The translations under genes were made by a program, and so were the position numbers. From DASYXT01 sp035934555 (lineage in GTDB: Bacteria; Verrucomicrobiota; Verrucomicrobiia; Limisphaerales; UBA8199), in assembly GCA_035934555.1 (NCBI GenBank), contig DASYXT010000030.1, forward strand, positions 1 to 64,000: 64,000 nucleotides of DNA, written 5' to 3'. Shown here piece by piece: positions 28,600-38,215 of this stretch (the first letter of the stretch is position 1; every line of letters starts with the position of its first letter). A model generated the notes under the pieces. That model was not told the origin of the DNA. It made no database searches and saw nothing but the letters and a program-made list of their open reading frames with translations.

Positions 28600-30249
28600 A
28601 TGGGCAACCTGCTTACCACCACCACAGCAGCGGCTGGCGAAATTTCGGCCCCGCTCCTGACTTCCGGCAATGGCGCCTTGCCCGTCCCCGAGGTCAAAAC
28701 CAACATCCTCATCGTCGATGACCGCGCTGACAAGTTGCTGGCCCTTGGCGCCGTCCTCGAATCTCTCGGCCAGAACCTGGTCCAGGCGCGCTCCGGCAAG
28801 GAAGCCCTGCGCTTGCTCCTCAAGCAGGACTTTGCCGCCATTCTCCTGGACGTCTCGATGCCAACCATGGACGGCTTCGAAACCGCCGCTTACATTCGCC
28901 AGCGGCCCAGGTCGGAACACACCCCGATCATCTTTATCACCTCCATCAGCAACGGTGACAATCATATTTCCCGTGGCTATTCCCTCGGCGCGGTGGATTA
29001 CCTTCTCACCCCGATCGTGCCGGAAATCCTCCGCGCGAAGGTCTCCGTTTTTGTCGAACTGCACAAACAAACCGAGTTGATCAAACGACAGGCCGAGCAA
29101 CTCCACCTTCTCGAACAATCCAAATACCAGCGCGAATTGGCGGAAGTCGCCGATCGCCTTGAGGTCGAAACCCGGCGCAATCGATTCTTCACACTGGCTG
29201 TCGCGCTGCTGGGCATCGCCGACAGCGCCGGCCGCTGGCTGCAAACCAACCCCGCCTGGCAGACCACACTGGGCCAGGCGCCCGAGGACCTCCACGGCCG
29301 CCTCATTCTCGACCTGGTCCACCCCGACGACGCGCCCGTGCTCACCGGCCTGCTCGAGCAACTCCGCTCCGGCGGTGAACCGCTCGACTTCGAAATACGC
29401 TTCCGCCGTAAAGACGGCGCCTACCGCTGGGTCCGCTGCACCGCCGCCCCGTTCCGCGGCGAAAACCTGCTCTACTTTTTCGGCCGCGATGTCACCGCGC
29501 GCCGCGAAGCCGTTGCCGCCCTCACCGCGGCCAACGCGGAATTGGAAGCGTTTAATTATTCCATCGCTCACGATTTGCGCACGCCACTGCGCTCGATGTG
29601 CGGCCTGGCCCGCGCGTTGCTCGCCGACGATGGCCAGCGGCTCAGTCCCCAAGGCCTCGATTATGCCCAGCGCATCGCCCGCTCCGCCAAATACATGGAC
29701 ACGCTGTTGCTGGACATGCTCACTTATAGCCGGCTCGCACACGCGGAGCTGAACATCGCGCCGGTCTCTCTTGATGACTGCATCCAGGAACTCCTCAACG
29801 TGATGCATCAGGAGCTGGAGGAGCGCGGCGCAGTTGTCGAAGTCGCCTCCCCGCTCGGCCACGCCACTGGCCATTTGCCCACGCTCAAACAAATTGTCTC
29901 AAACCTGATCGGCAACAGCCTTAAGTTCGTTTCGCCCGACCGTAAACCGCACCTGCGCATCGCGACGGTGTCGCGACCCGGTTTCGTCCGCCTTTGCTTT
30001 GAAGACAACGGCATCGGCATCGCGCCTCAATATCACGAAAAAATTTTTGGCCTCTTCCAAAGACTCCATCAAAATGAAACCTACCCCGGCACCGGTGTCG
30101 GTCTGGCCCTGGTTCGCAAGGGCGCAGAACGGATGGGCGGCGGCGCGGGGGTTGAATCACAACTTGGCCAGGGCAGCCGCTTCTGGGTGGACCTGCCGGC
30201 CGTAACTCACTCGCAGAATGGCATCGAAAATACTTCATGTGGAGGATAA
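28600..30249 (+). CDS. Receiver-PAS histidine kinase
   Basis: A 549-residue soluble kinase starting 20 bp after the giant kinase, so probably co-transcribed. Domains: receiver (about 34-155, phospho-acceptor D84 in ILLDVSMP); coiled linker; PAS with PAC-like end (about 195-305, FRRKDGAYRWVRC); HisKA with H324 in SIAHDLRTPLR; HATPase with SNLIGNSLKFV, DNGIGIAP and GTGVGLALV. The AHDLRTPLR box is the type that pairs with Rcp1-like regulators, and such a regulator overlaps its 3' end. A TTG six bases upstream is possible, but the ATG at 28600 is preferred. Likely receives phosphate or a signal from the upstream kinase via its own receiver. Confidence 0.93.
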   Translation: MGNLLTTTTAAAGEISAPLLTSGNGALPVPEVKTNILIVDDRADKLLALGAVLESLGQNLVQARSGKEALRLLLKQDFAAILLDVSMPTMDGFETAAYIRQRPRSEHTPIIFITSISNGDNHISRGYSLGAVDYLLTPIVPEILRAKVSVFVELHKQTELIKRQAEQLHLLEQSKYQRELAEVADRLEVETRRNRFFTLAVALLGIADSAGRWLQTNPAWQTTLGQAPEDLHGRLILDLVHPDDAPVLTGLLEQLRSGGEPLDFEIRFRRKDGAYRWVRCTAAPFRGENLLYFFGRDVTARREAVAALTAANAELEAFNYSIAHDLRTPLRSMCGLARALLADDGQRLSPQGLDYAQRIARSAKYMDTLLLDMLTYSRLAHAELNIAPVSLDDCIQELLNVMHQELEERGAVVEVASPLGHATGHLPTLKQIVSNLIGNSLKFVSPDRKPHLRIATVSRPGFVRLCFEDNGIGIAPQYHEKIFGLFQRLHQNETYPGTGVGLALVRKGAERMGGGAGVESQLGQGSRFWVDLPAVTHSQNGIENTSCGG

Positions 30250-30667
30250 CTCCGACGACATCATGCTCACAGAGCTGGCTTTCCGCAAAGCCGGGGCTGA
30301 GGTTCAAATTGAGGTCGCCTCCGATGGCGACAAAGCCATTGAGATGCTCCAGCGCTCCTTCAACGGCGCCCTGCCAGGTTGCGTGTTGCTCGATGTCAAA
30401 CTGCCCACCATCTCCGGCCTCGAGGTGCTCGCCTGGATTCGACGCCAGGCCCCCCTCCGACGCCTGCCCGTTGTCATGCTCACCTCCTCGTCTCTGCCCA
30501 GCGACATCAACAACGCTTACGACCTCGGCGCCAATTCGTATCTCCTCAAACCTTCCGACCTCGACGCCTTGATCGAGCTCGCCGGAACCATCGCCCAGTA
30601 CTGGCTCCGCACCAATACCCCCCCGGCTGCCACGGCCCCTTTGGCGGTTCACGCCGCAGCCGTGTAG
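30218..30667 (+). CDS. Single-domain response regulator (Rcp1-like)
   Basis: A 149-residue receiver without an output domain: acidic pair at 9-10 (HVEDNSDD), phospho-acceptor D59 in VLLDVKLP, switch serines in VMLTSSSLPSD, conserved lysine in SYLLKPSD. Its start lies 32 bp inside the preceding kinase gene, in another frame, which indicates translational coupling and a cognate pair. With no DNA-binding or enzymatic output it presumably acts by protein contact or as a phosphorelay intermediate. It is followed directly by half of the palindromic repeat. Confidence 0.92.
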   Translation: MASKILHVEDNSDDIMLTELAFRKAGAEVQIEVASDGDKAIEMLQRSFNGALPGCVLLDVKLPTISGLEVLAWIRRQAPLRRLPVVMLTSSSLPSDINNAYDLGANSYLLKPSDLDALIELAGTIAQYWLRTNTPPAATAPLAVHAAAV

Positions 30668-30706
30668 CGGAGCGCGGACTTTAGTCTGACTTTAGTCCGC
30701 AGCAAC
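30668..30706. repeat. Palindromic intergenic repeat, left arm only
   Basis: One arm of the repeat (CGGAGCGCGGACTTTAGTC onward to GCAGCAACG) begins one base after the response-regulator stop. No right arm is found before the convergent gene at 30783. The arm alone can form a hairpin with a 7-bp base stem, GCGGACT with AGTCCGC. Confidence 0.85.
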
Positions 30707-30782
30707 GAAGGATTACCGAGCGCCCCCGCGCATCGGCGCAGATCTGCTTTCCGGGTAGTTCGCTTTGCGTTGAATCGCTGAG

Positions 30783-31658
30783 CTAAAACCTGACCTCTTC
30801 GAGATATTTCAGGCTCTCGGGCACTTGCTTTTCCGACCACGGCGATTCGTCCTCGATAAAGTACCATTTCACGCCGGCCTTTTTAGCGGCCCGCAAAATC
30901 GCCGGCATATCCATCATGCCTGTCCCCAGCGCCGCGTCATTCTTCACGTCCGTGCCGCCGGTCAACGCGCCGGTAACCGTCCCCTTGCGCATGTCTTTCA
31001 AATGCGCCAGTTGCCAACGGTGCGGGTACTTCTCCAGCAGCTTCACTGGGTCCTGTCCCGGAAAGACAATCCAGAAAATGTCCATCTGGTAATTGACGTA
31101 CTTCGGATTGGTTTCCTGGAACAGCAGGTCCAGTAACGTGCCGTCTTTGTACGGCTGAAACTCGAACCCGTGGACATGATAGAAAAACTTCAGCCCGTGC
31201 CTGGCCATGACCTCGCCGGCATGATTGAACACCGTGATCGCCTCCCGGCAGGTCTGCTCGGTAAAGTCCCCTTCGTGCGGAATCCAGGCGCAGCCGGCGT
31301 ACTGCAAACCCAGTGCCTTGGCTTCGGCCGCCACTTTCTCCGGATCGTTCTTGTAGAGGTTGTAATCAAAATGCGCCGAGATGGGCACCAGCCCGCGCGC
31401 GGCCAGCTCGGATTTGAATTGTGCCGGCGACAAGCCGTAAGTTCCCGCCAGCTCTACATACTTAATCCCCCAGCTCTTCACTTCGTCGAGCGTTCCAGGC
31501 ACGTCCTTCGCAAACTGCGCCCGCAAGCTGTACAGTTGCAGCCCCACTGGGCCTTTGAAACTGGGACCGGTGCCAACCGGCGCGGCGCGCAGAACGGTTG
31601 TAGCCAGCAGGAGTAAGGAAGTGGTGGAGGCAAGCAGAAGCGTAAAATTACTTTTCAT
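30783..31658 (-). CDS. Exported sugar phosphate isomerase/epimerase-like TIM barrel
   Basis: A 291-residue protein with a signal peptide (about 1-26) and the AP-endonuclease-2/xylose-isomerase-like fold. Strand-end motifs are visible: [63 protein letters not shown] and YFIEDESPW. The histidine, glutamate and aspartate positions are those that bind the metal in this family. The exported version is abundant in Verrucomicrobia and Planctomycetes. Substrate unknown, probably a sugar or inositol derivative. It stands alone on its strand. Confidence 0.88.
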   Translation of the reverse strand: MKSNFTLLLASTTSLLLLATTVLRAAPVGTGPSFKGPVGLQLYSLRAQFAKDVPGTLDEVKSWGIKYVELAGTYGLSPAQFKSELAARGLVPISAHFDYNLYKNDPEKVAAEAKALGLQYAGCAWIPHEGDFTEQTCREAITVFNHAGEVMARHGLKFFYHVHGFEFQPYKDGTLLDLLFQETNPKYVNYQMDIFWIVFPGQDPVKLLEKYPHRWQLAHLKDMRKGTVTGALTGGTDVKNDAALGTGMMDMPAILRAAKKAGVKWYFIEDESPWSEKQVPESLKYLEEVRF

Positions 31659-31763
31659 GCTCCAGCATTAACATGCCTGCCCGTCGATTGGAAAGGCTTG
31701 AATTTTCGATTTCGAGTGGCGGTTATCGCCGGGCAAAAACTCAAAATCCAGAAGCCCAACTGC

Positions 31764-32501
31764 CTACGCCGCCATAGCGCCAATCCCCTGGTGTGCCCTC
31801 ACATTCGACACCACCCGGTCTGCAATCAACTCCGCCGCTTCCTCAAATGAAACCAGATCCGTGTTAATGACCATGTGATACAGCAGCGGGTCCTCGATCT
31901 CCCGGTTGAAATATTTACGCACAAAGCGGCTGCGGCCAAGGTCGTGGCTATGGACAAACGCCTGCGCCTCGCCCGGCGATAGCTGGTTGACCTCCTGGAC
32001 GTGCCTAATTCGGCGTTCCAACGAGCCCACCAGCCGCACGTGAAACATATGCTCGAGCTTGGCCGTAATAATGTTACCTCCGCGGCCCAGGATGATCACA
32101 TTGCCCATTTCCGCCAACCGCAGGATTGTCTCGGCCGTCTTGCGCACCAGTGTCCAGGAAGGCGGGTGCAGGCCAAATAATTCATCCATCGTGTCCGCGA
32201 TCTCCGATGTCCGGTCTTCAGGCATGAACCGCGCCAGCCGCTGCGGCAAATGATGCTCCTCCAGCACCCGCTCGACCAGGTTCATATCAAAAACTGTCCA
32301 GGGGGCGCCGGTCCCCGGGCAGCGCGCCTGCAACAACGCCGCCAGCCGTTCGGCTGTCGCATGCCCGCCTGAGCCGGTCTGCCGCGAGATCGTTATGGCC
32401 CGGCGGTGATTGCCGTTGTGAAACCCCAGCACTCCGCGCGGAGACTGCAACTGACAATTGATAAACGAAAGACAATGTTCCAAACCCGCTTCAGTATTCA
32501 T
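31764..32501 (-). CDS. Cytidylate-kinase-like protein
   Basis: A 245-residue P-loop protein of the cytidylate kinase-like family. The nucleotide loop ITISRQTGSGGHATAERLA is near residues 37-55. A central LGRGGN strand-loop and an arginine-rich lid (SLERRIRHVQEV) follow, then SRFVRKYFNREIEDP. The ATG at 32501 is chosen over a start 13 codons upstream because AAGAGG precedes it at a workable distance. The loop differs from true CMP kinase (GPSGSGKST), so substrate identity is uncertain. No partner gene is adjacent. Confidence 0.82.
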   Translation of the reverse strand: MNTEAGLEHCLSFINCQLQSPRGVLGFHNGNHRRAITISRQTGSGGHATAERLAALLQARCPGTGAPWTVFDMNLVERVLEEHHLPQRLARFMPEDRTSEIADTMDELFGLHPPSWTLVRKTAETILRLAEMGNVIILGRGGNIITAKLEHMFHVRLVGSLERRIRHVQEVNQLSPGEAQAFVHSHDLGRSRFVRKYFNREIEDPLLYHMVINTDLVSFEEAAELIADRVVSNVRAHQGIGAMAA

Positions 32502-32994
32502 AGGAGTTGACCTCTTACGGAACCAGAAATACGGCAGCACTCCCGCCTAGCCTTTGCGACGCACCGGCCACCTTCGGCCCACCGGTAATTAGTCCGTTCT
32601 GCGGCGGCATTCATCCCGACTTTCCGGTTGTTAATCGAAGATAATGCAGATTAAGTTTAAATTCAACACTATAACACTCATTAAAAAACATCTAATTTAC
32701 AGAACATAGCCGGCTCATGCAGTCTGGAGACGGGTGAACTGTGCGCGGGGGGTCTAGGCCAAACCAACTTCTCGTCGCGAGTCCTGTGTGGAAACACGGC
32801 CTGAACGCAGAAGTTCACCAGTACTAAGCCGTGCCCCTCAAGAGATGAACGTCCTTCGGACGTGGAAAGCCGTGCTTCGCCAACTTCTTGTTTGTCACGG
32901 AAAGTGGAAAAGTATCCACGGGAACTCCTGGATGCCGTTTTTGACATCCGCACCACATAGTTAAATAAGTGTCGAATCACGCCAGGAACGTGAA
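32502..32994. other. AT-rich gap at the edge of a low-GC islet
   Basis: No gene supported. Between about 32635 and 32700 the DNA is clearly AT-rich, unlike its surroundings. A 6-bp stem ACGTCC/GGACGT with a three-base loop lies at 32849-32863, and AAGCCGTGC is repeated at about 32826 and 32868. These could be remnants of a mobile element or a small RNA; neither can be shown. Confidence 0.35.
32941..32967 (+). promoter_or_regulatory. Promoter candidate for the XRE gene
   Basis: TTGACA at 32941-32946 is followed 15 bp later by TAAATA (32962-32967). The ATG at 32995 is 28 bp further, with AGGAACG as ribosome-binding site. The -35 is consensus; the spacing is short. Confidence 0.4.
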
Positions 32995-33576
32995 ATGAAA
33001 AAGCTAGAAATTGCTCTAAATTGTTCGAGAATTAGGGGAATGACAGTGCTAGAGATCATAGCCGAGCGATGCCTCGGAAGACAGACTTTGACCGAGCATC
33101 CTGAGATGCTGGGTGCCTTGCGGAGAATAGACAACTTGGCTCGAGGAAATAATCCGAGCGAGAACGAGAAGGCTCGTATTGCATCACTTGTAGAACTTTG
33201 CTGTGCCTACGAATCGGAAGCCGACGCCGCTGAAAGGGCGAACATTCTGCGGACGCTAGAGGAAGTCAGCGCGAACCAAAACTTAGAACTACCCACCGAA
33301 ACTATGGAACAGTGGGAAGGGCATCTTGCTTCCAAGGATCAGGCCTTTGCGAAGGCCAAGGACGCACTTGATCGGCGGCGACTCGCATTCCAAAGAAGGT
33401 ATTTCTCGTTCCGTGCCAAGGCTGGGCTTCAAACGCAGGAGGCGGTAGCCAAAAAATCTGGTCTCCGACGCAGCTATATCGCGGTTATTGAGGCTGGTGT
33501 GCATTTTCCACAGCAAAAGACGCTGCAAAAGCTGGCCAAGGCATTTAAAGTGGACGTAGCTGAACTACTCACCTGA
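32995..33576 (+). CDS. XRE-family HTH protein (possible antitoxin)
   Basis: A 193-residue protein whose C-terminal 60 residues form a Cro/XRE helix-turn-helix (FRAKAGLQTQEAVAKKSGLR, then IAVIEAGVHFPQQKTLQKLA and a closing FKVDVAELLT). The N-terminal 130 residues are helical, charged and unrecognised. Codon use is AT-richer than neighbours (AGA, CTA, TTA codons), suggesting acquired DNA. It is convergent with a RelE-like gene and the two coding regions overlap by 12 bp at their ends. In HigBA-like systems an XRE protein neutralises a RelE-fold toxin, so an antitoxin role is plausible but unproven. Confidence 0.8.
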   Translation: MKKLEIALNCSRIRGMTVLEIIAERCLGRQTLTEHPEMLGALRRIDNLARGNNPSENEKARIASLVELCCAYESEADAAERANILRTLEEVSANQNLELPTETMEQWEGHLASKDQAFAKAKDALDRRRLAFQRRYFSFRAKAGLQTQEAVAKKSGLRRSYIAVIEAGVHFPQQKTLQKLAKAFKVDVAELLT

Positions 33577-33957
33577 GTGCCAAGGATGTCCGCCGGCGTC
33601 CAGAAGAGCAGTCAGCTGCCGGATACGATGATTAATGCGGTGCAGGTCCGCCACGCTCACCCTGTTGGTCTTTTTCCAGAACAAATCGACTATATAGATT
33701 GTCTTGCTGGGATTGTGTGTGTAGAAAATCGCCCGCAGCCAGCCCTGTTGATCCACCGCCTTGCTTTCTACACGGAGTTCCATCCCCTCTCCGCAGGGCT
33801 CGATTTTCAGTTCAGGGACACTTGGATAAAATCGGAGGCGCTTAGCGAGCGCTATGCCCTCGGCGAGCTGTTGCGGTGATAACAGCTTCTTTGCCTCACG
33901 TTGGACACGGGGCAGCGGCAGAACTCGATACCGGATTTCGGCTCGCAAGGGGCTCAC
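33565..33957 (-). CDS. RelE/HigB-like toxin candidate (phage Gp49-like)
   Basis: A 130-residue protein with the RelE/ParE fold pattern. An N-terminal helical pair (VQREAKKLLSPQQLAEGIAL) is followed by strands carrying LKIEP, MELRVES and WLRAIFYT, then IYIVDLFWKKTNRVSVADLH and a last helix. The FxKKT segment before the terminal helix is characteristic of phage Gp49-like/HigB toxins, which cleave mRNA at ribosomes. It overlaps the upstream 168-residue gene by four bases, so it is the second gene of a two-gene operon. Its 3' end overlaps the convergent XRE gene by 12 bp. Confidence 0.75.
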   Translation of the reverse strand: MSPLRAEIRYRVLPLPRVQREAKKLLSPQQLAEGIALAKRLRFYPSVPELKIEPCGEGMELRVESKAVDQQGWLRAIFYTHNPSKTIYIVDLFWKKTNRVSVADLHRINHRIRQLTALLDAGGHPWHSGE

Positions 33958-34460
33958 GAGGGCAGTTCCCTTAGCGCTTGCCCGATTTTATTCCACCCGG
34001 TGCGCGTCACGGTATACGTTCGCGGGGTTTCATTATGTATCCAGCCGGACTTAATGGCGTTCCTGATGTCACGGGGGAAATTTGAAGGCGAGCTTTCCTT
34101 CGCCAGTTTGAATGTGTCGTCCATGTCAGCACTTCGCCAAGGGGTCGCACCCCCACGGGCCTCATGCCAAGCGCCAAGTAGCAGGATCTTCTCCGGAAAG
34201 CTCTCCCACTTGAGCTGGTTTAGCAATTCAGCCCCCCCCCTTTCAATGAGTAATGCTTTGATCGATTCCTCGGTGCCATTGCCGACGAGGGCCTCCGACA
34301 TGGTTCCTTGCGAGGGTATGCCTCCACTTGGTTGGGTGAGAGGGGGAGCCGAATCGTCCCGTTTCTCCTGGATTAATTGCAGGATCGTTATTAATGCCTC
34401 GTCTTTGAGGTTAGCTGATACATTGAGACCGGACGCTTGAATGACAATCTTGATACCCAT
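33954..34460 (-). CDS. Unknown protein, first gene of the RelE-like operon
   Basis: A 168-residue protein I do not recognise. Residues 1-35 look like a strand and a helix (IKIVIQASGL, LITILQLIQE). A Pro/Gly/Ser linker with a GGA run follows. The C-terminal 70 residues resemble a winged helix (NFPRDIRNAIKSGWIHNE, then a TYTVTRTGWNKI wing). The start at 34460 is preferred over 34478 because a near-consensus promoter -10 overlaps the upstream option, leaving 34460 at about +1. A run of nine G on the coding strand lies in codons about 74-77. It may be a DNA-binding antitoxin or regulator of the cassette. Confidence 0.6.
   Translation of the reverse strand: MGIKIVIQASGLNVSANLKDEALITILQLIQEKRDDSAPPLTQPSGGIPSQGTMSEALVGNGTEESIKALLIERGGAELLNQLKWESFPEKILLLGAWHEARGGATPWRSADMDDTFKLAKESSPSNFPRDIRNAIKSGWIHNETPRTYTVTRTGWNKIGQALRELPS
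34232..34240 (-). repeat. G9 homopolymer inside a coding sequence
   Basis: Nine C on the plus strand (nine G on the coding strand) encode the R-G-G of ERGGAELL in the unknown gene. Tracts of this length are prone to slippage; a one-base change would truncate the product. Confidence 0.85.
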
Positions 34461-34494
34461 ACGACGATTATACGACATTGTGTATGTTTGTCAA
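34459..34494 (-). promoter_or_regulatory. Near-consensus promoter with possible leaderless start and operator
   Basis: On the minus strand TTGACA (34494-34489) and TATAAT (34472-34467) are separated by 16 bp. The predicted transcription start falls at about 34460, the A of the preferred ATG, leaving no leader. On the plus strand ATACGAC occurs at 34459-34465 and 34470-34476, 11 bp apart, one helical turn, covering the -10 and the start. This is where an autoregulator would bind. Confidence 0.65.
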
Positions 34495-34716
34495 TTGTTT
34501 CAGCGCAATTTTTGACTTATATGGTCATTCCAGTTGCATCGCAACAATGACGTTTGACTTAGTCGCCCACCCGCCCGTCCCCGAGCATTTCCGCCACGGG
34601 ATCGCCTCCTGCTAAACTCTTGCTTTTTGCCCGGAACCGTGCATCTTATCGACTCGATTTGTGGAGTCGTGCGCCCGGTGGGTTCACTTTCAACCTTTTC
34701 GACCAAAAATAGACCA

Positions 34717-36552
<1,836 letters not shown>

Positions 36553-36556
36553 AACG

Positions 36557-36681
36557 CGGAGCGCGGACTTCAGTCAGACTTCAGTCCGCAGCAACGTCCG
36601 AACATCTGGGAGCGGGAACAGTAGTCAAACCCCGCTTCACGTCGAGTGTTGCCGCGGACTGAAGCTGAAGTCCGCGCTCCG
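36557..36681. repeat. Palindromic intergenic repeat, complete copy 2
   Basis: Left arm CGGAGCGCGGACTTCAGTC onward to GCAGCAACG; right arm GTTGCCGCGGACTGAAG through GTCCGCGCTCCG (36648-36681). The right arm has lost a few bases relative to the left. It starts 5 bp after the typA stop and faces the minus-strand YdcH-like gene. Confidence 0.87.
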
Positions 36682-36731
36682 TTGCCGCAGTCCCGGATCC
36701 GCTTCCAAACCAGAATTGCGATCAATCCGCC

Positions 36732-37034
36732 CTATGCCGCCGCGGAGGACTGTTGCTGAATCACCACACCCGTTGCTTCAAACACCGGACATGCCGGAGG
36801 CGCGTGCCGGATCAGGTGGTAAATGTAATCCTTCAGTTTGGCGCGGCGCATTTTCAACTCTTCGATTTGTTGATCGGTGGCGAAATCAATCTCCTCTTCG
36901 ATGCGATAGATTTCGTCATCGAGCCGGTGGTACTCATCAAACACGTTCCGAAAATGATCGGACGTGACCTTGAGTCGGCGGATGACTTCCCGGTGCTCCG
37001 GGAACTCGCGCAGGATCGGATGATGCAGGTCCAT
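36732..37034 (-). CDS. YdcH/DUF465 family small protein
   Basis: A 100-residue mostly helical protein matching the DUF465/YdcH pattern: FPEHREVIRRLKVTSDHFRN, a coiled-coil centre (DDEIYRIEEEID) and MRRAKLKDYIYHLIR. The C-terminal 20 residues after HAPP are an unconserved extension (CPVFEATGVV plus Q/S/A-rich end). Function is not established for the family. A ribosome-binding site AGGAG lies 10 bases before the ATG at 37034. Confidence 0.85.
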   Translation of the reverse strand: MDLHHPILREFPEHREVIRRLKVTSDHFRNVFDEYHRLDDEIYRIEEEIDFATDQQIEELKMRRAKLKDYIYHLIRHAPPACPVFEATGVVIQQQSSAAA

Positions 37035-37335
37035 GGGAATAAAACTCCTGTCTGGCTATGTTTGGGGAAGGTTGCGAAGGAAGCACTGAAGGCCGGCGCG
37101 GCAGTGGGAGAAGCTCAAGTCCGGGAGCGAATCTGTAACCCCGGCGCGGCCGGCACGGGGACCCGGACTGTGCTCTTCGCTTCAGTTCCATTCGCGGTCC
37201 ACCGGCCCGTAATAGCCTGGCGGACCGTATTCACCGTAACCCCTTTCCCGCTACAGTAAAGCCTTTGTTTGCAGAAAAGTTTCTTTTGGCTGATGCACGG
37301 GCGCAAAGGCCTGATTAAAATTCTCCGAGCGCCAG
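37035..37335. other. Intergenic, no gene seen
   Basis: Frames are open on both strands through this GC-rich 301-bp gap, but none has a start with a ribosome-binding site or a recognisable domain. It must contain the promoter of the minus-strand YdcH-like gene. Confidence 0.4.
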
Positions 37336-37638
37336 CTAATCCCCCAGGAGCTTCTTCAGCACATCCCGGGCCTTGTCCTCGCGCGCAAGATCGGTCTTGG
37401 GCGGCACGAACTCGCGGCGGACCATGTCGAAATACTCGCAATAATTGGCAAGATGTTTCTCGGCGACCGGTTCGGCCCGGTGGTCGCGGCATTGCTGGGC
37501 GAGCGCGGGAGCGTAACTGGCACAGTTCAGGCACACCTTCAGGTCCGACCCGCAATTGTGGCAAGCCTCCGACCGGCCGGGGGTGCCGGGCAGTTTGTAT
37601 TCCGTTCCGCATTTCCAGCAATGACGTGTCAGTGCCAT
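37336..37638 (-). CDS. Small zinc-ribbon protein
   Basis: A 100-residue protein with three CxxC knuckles in its first 40 residues: CWKC, CHNC and CLNC. This predicts a zinc-ribbon fold binding one or two zincs. The remainder carries CRDH, ANYCEYF and a charged C-terminal helix (REDKARDVLKKLLGD). No catalytic motif is seen. The function is unknown; similar proteins are scattered in this phylum and in Planctomycetes. The next gene upstream on the same strand ends 9 bp away, so the two are probably co-transcribed. Confidence 0.72.
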   Translation of the reverse strand: MALTRHCWKCGTEYKLPGTPGRSEACHNCGSDLKVCLNCASYAPALAQQCRDHRAEPVAEKHLANYCEYFDMVRREFVPPKTDLAREDKARDVLKKLLGD

Positions 37639-37647
37639 GACAAAACC

Positions 37648-38121
37648 CTAACGCTTTTCCACCGGCGTGGCCAGTCCGCAACCCCCTTCCAGCTCCAGCT
37701 TCAGAGCTTGCAAGGAGAGTTGGATTTCCCGGATGAACGCCGCCAGGGACGCAATGAGCGCGAGCAGGCAGCCGATGAAAATGCTGATCAGCACCACGCC
37801 GACCTCCAGGCGCGAAAGTACCGTCAGAAACAGCACGATAATCAGCACCGCTGCCAGCAGCACGCTGATCGCCGCCATGCTGATCGACAAGCGGATCAGA
37901 CGCGCCCGCCGATACAGAATCGACACCTGACAGGCCAGCCGCTGCTGCTCGGCTTCGCCCGCATCGCGCATTTCCCGCCCCAGGTGCCGTGAACGGTCCA
38001 CCGCGCGGCCGAAACGGTTGCTCAAGGTCAGTAGCAGTAACCCTACCCCGGAAATAAGAATCACGGGGCCAATCGCCACTTGCAGCACGGGGATGAGTTG
38101 CTGGACAGGAATCGACGCCAT
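37648..38121 (-). CDS. DUF2721 family membrane protein
   Basis: A 157-residue inner-membrane protein with three hydrophobic segments (about 10-32, 84-105 and 112-135). The DUF2721 signature is around the first loop: LLLLTLSNRFGRAVDRSRHL. A helical, charged stretch (AEQQRLACQVSILYRRARLI) precedes helix two. The ATG at 38121 is preferred to a start 12 codons upstream, which would put RRGPRLFSRP before the first helix. Function unknown. It is the first gene of a probable pair with the zinc-ribbon protein. Confidence 0.82.
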   Translation of the reverse strand: MASIPVQQLIPVLQVAIGPVILISGVGLLLLTLSNRFGRAVDRSRHLGREMRDAGEAEQQRLACQVSILYRRARLIRLSISMAAISVLLAAVLIIVLFLTVLSRLEVGVVLISIFIGCLLALIASLAAFIREIQLSLQALKLELEGGCGLATPVEKR

Positions 38122-38215
38122 TGGCCGGGAGAATAACCGCGGGCCCCGCCGGGTCAAAGGCCAAACCAGTCATCATTGAAACTGAAGCAAAAACGAGGAA
38201 TACTACCGTAGCGAT

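Noticed and set aside
28576..29892. A 438-codon minus-strand frame opposite the PAS kinase
   Set aside because: Antisense of a gene with complete receiver, PAS and kinase motifs; no recognisable product.
32681..32980. A 99-codon minus-strand frame in the AT-rich gap
   Set aside because: It would span the promoter candidate of the XRE gene and the AT-rich tract, with no motif or ribosome-binding site.
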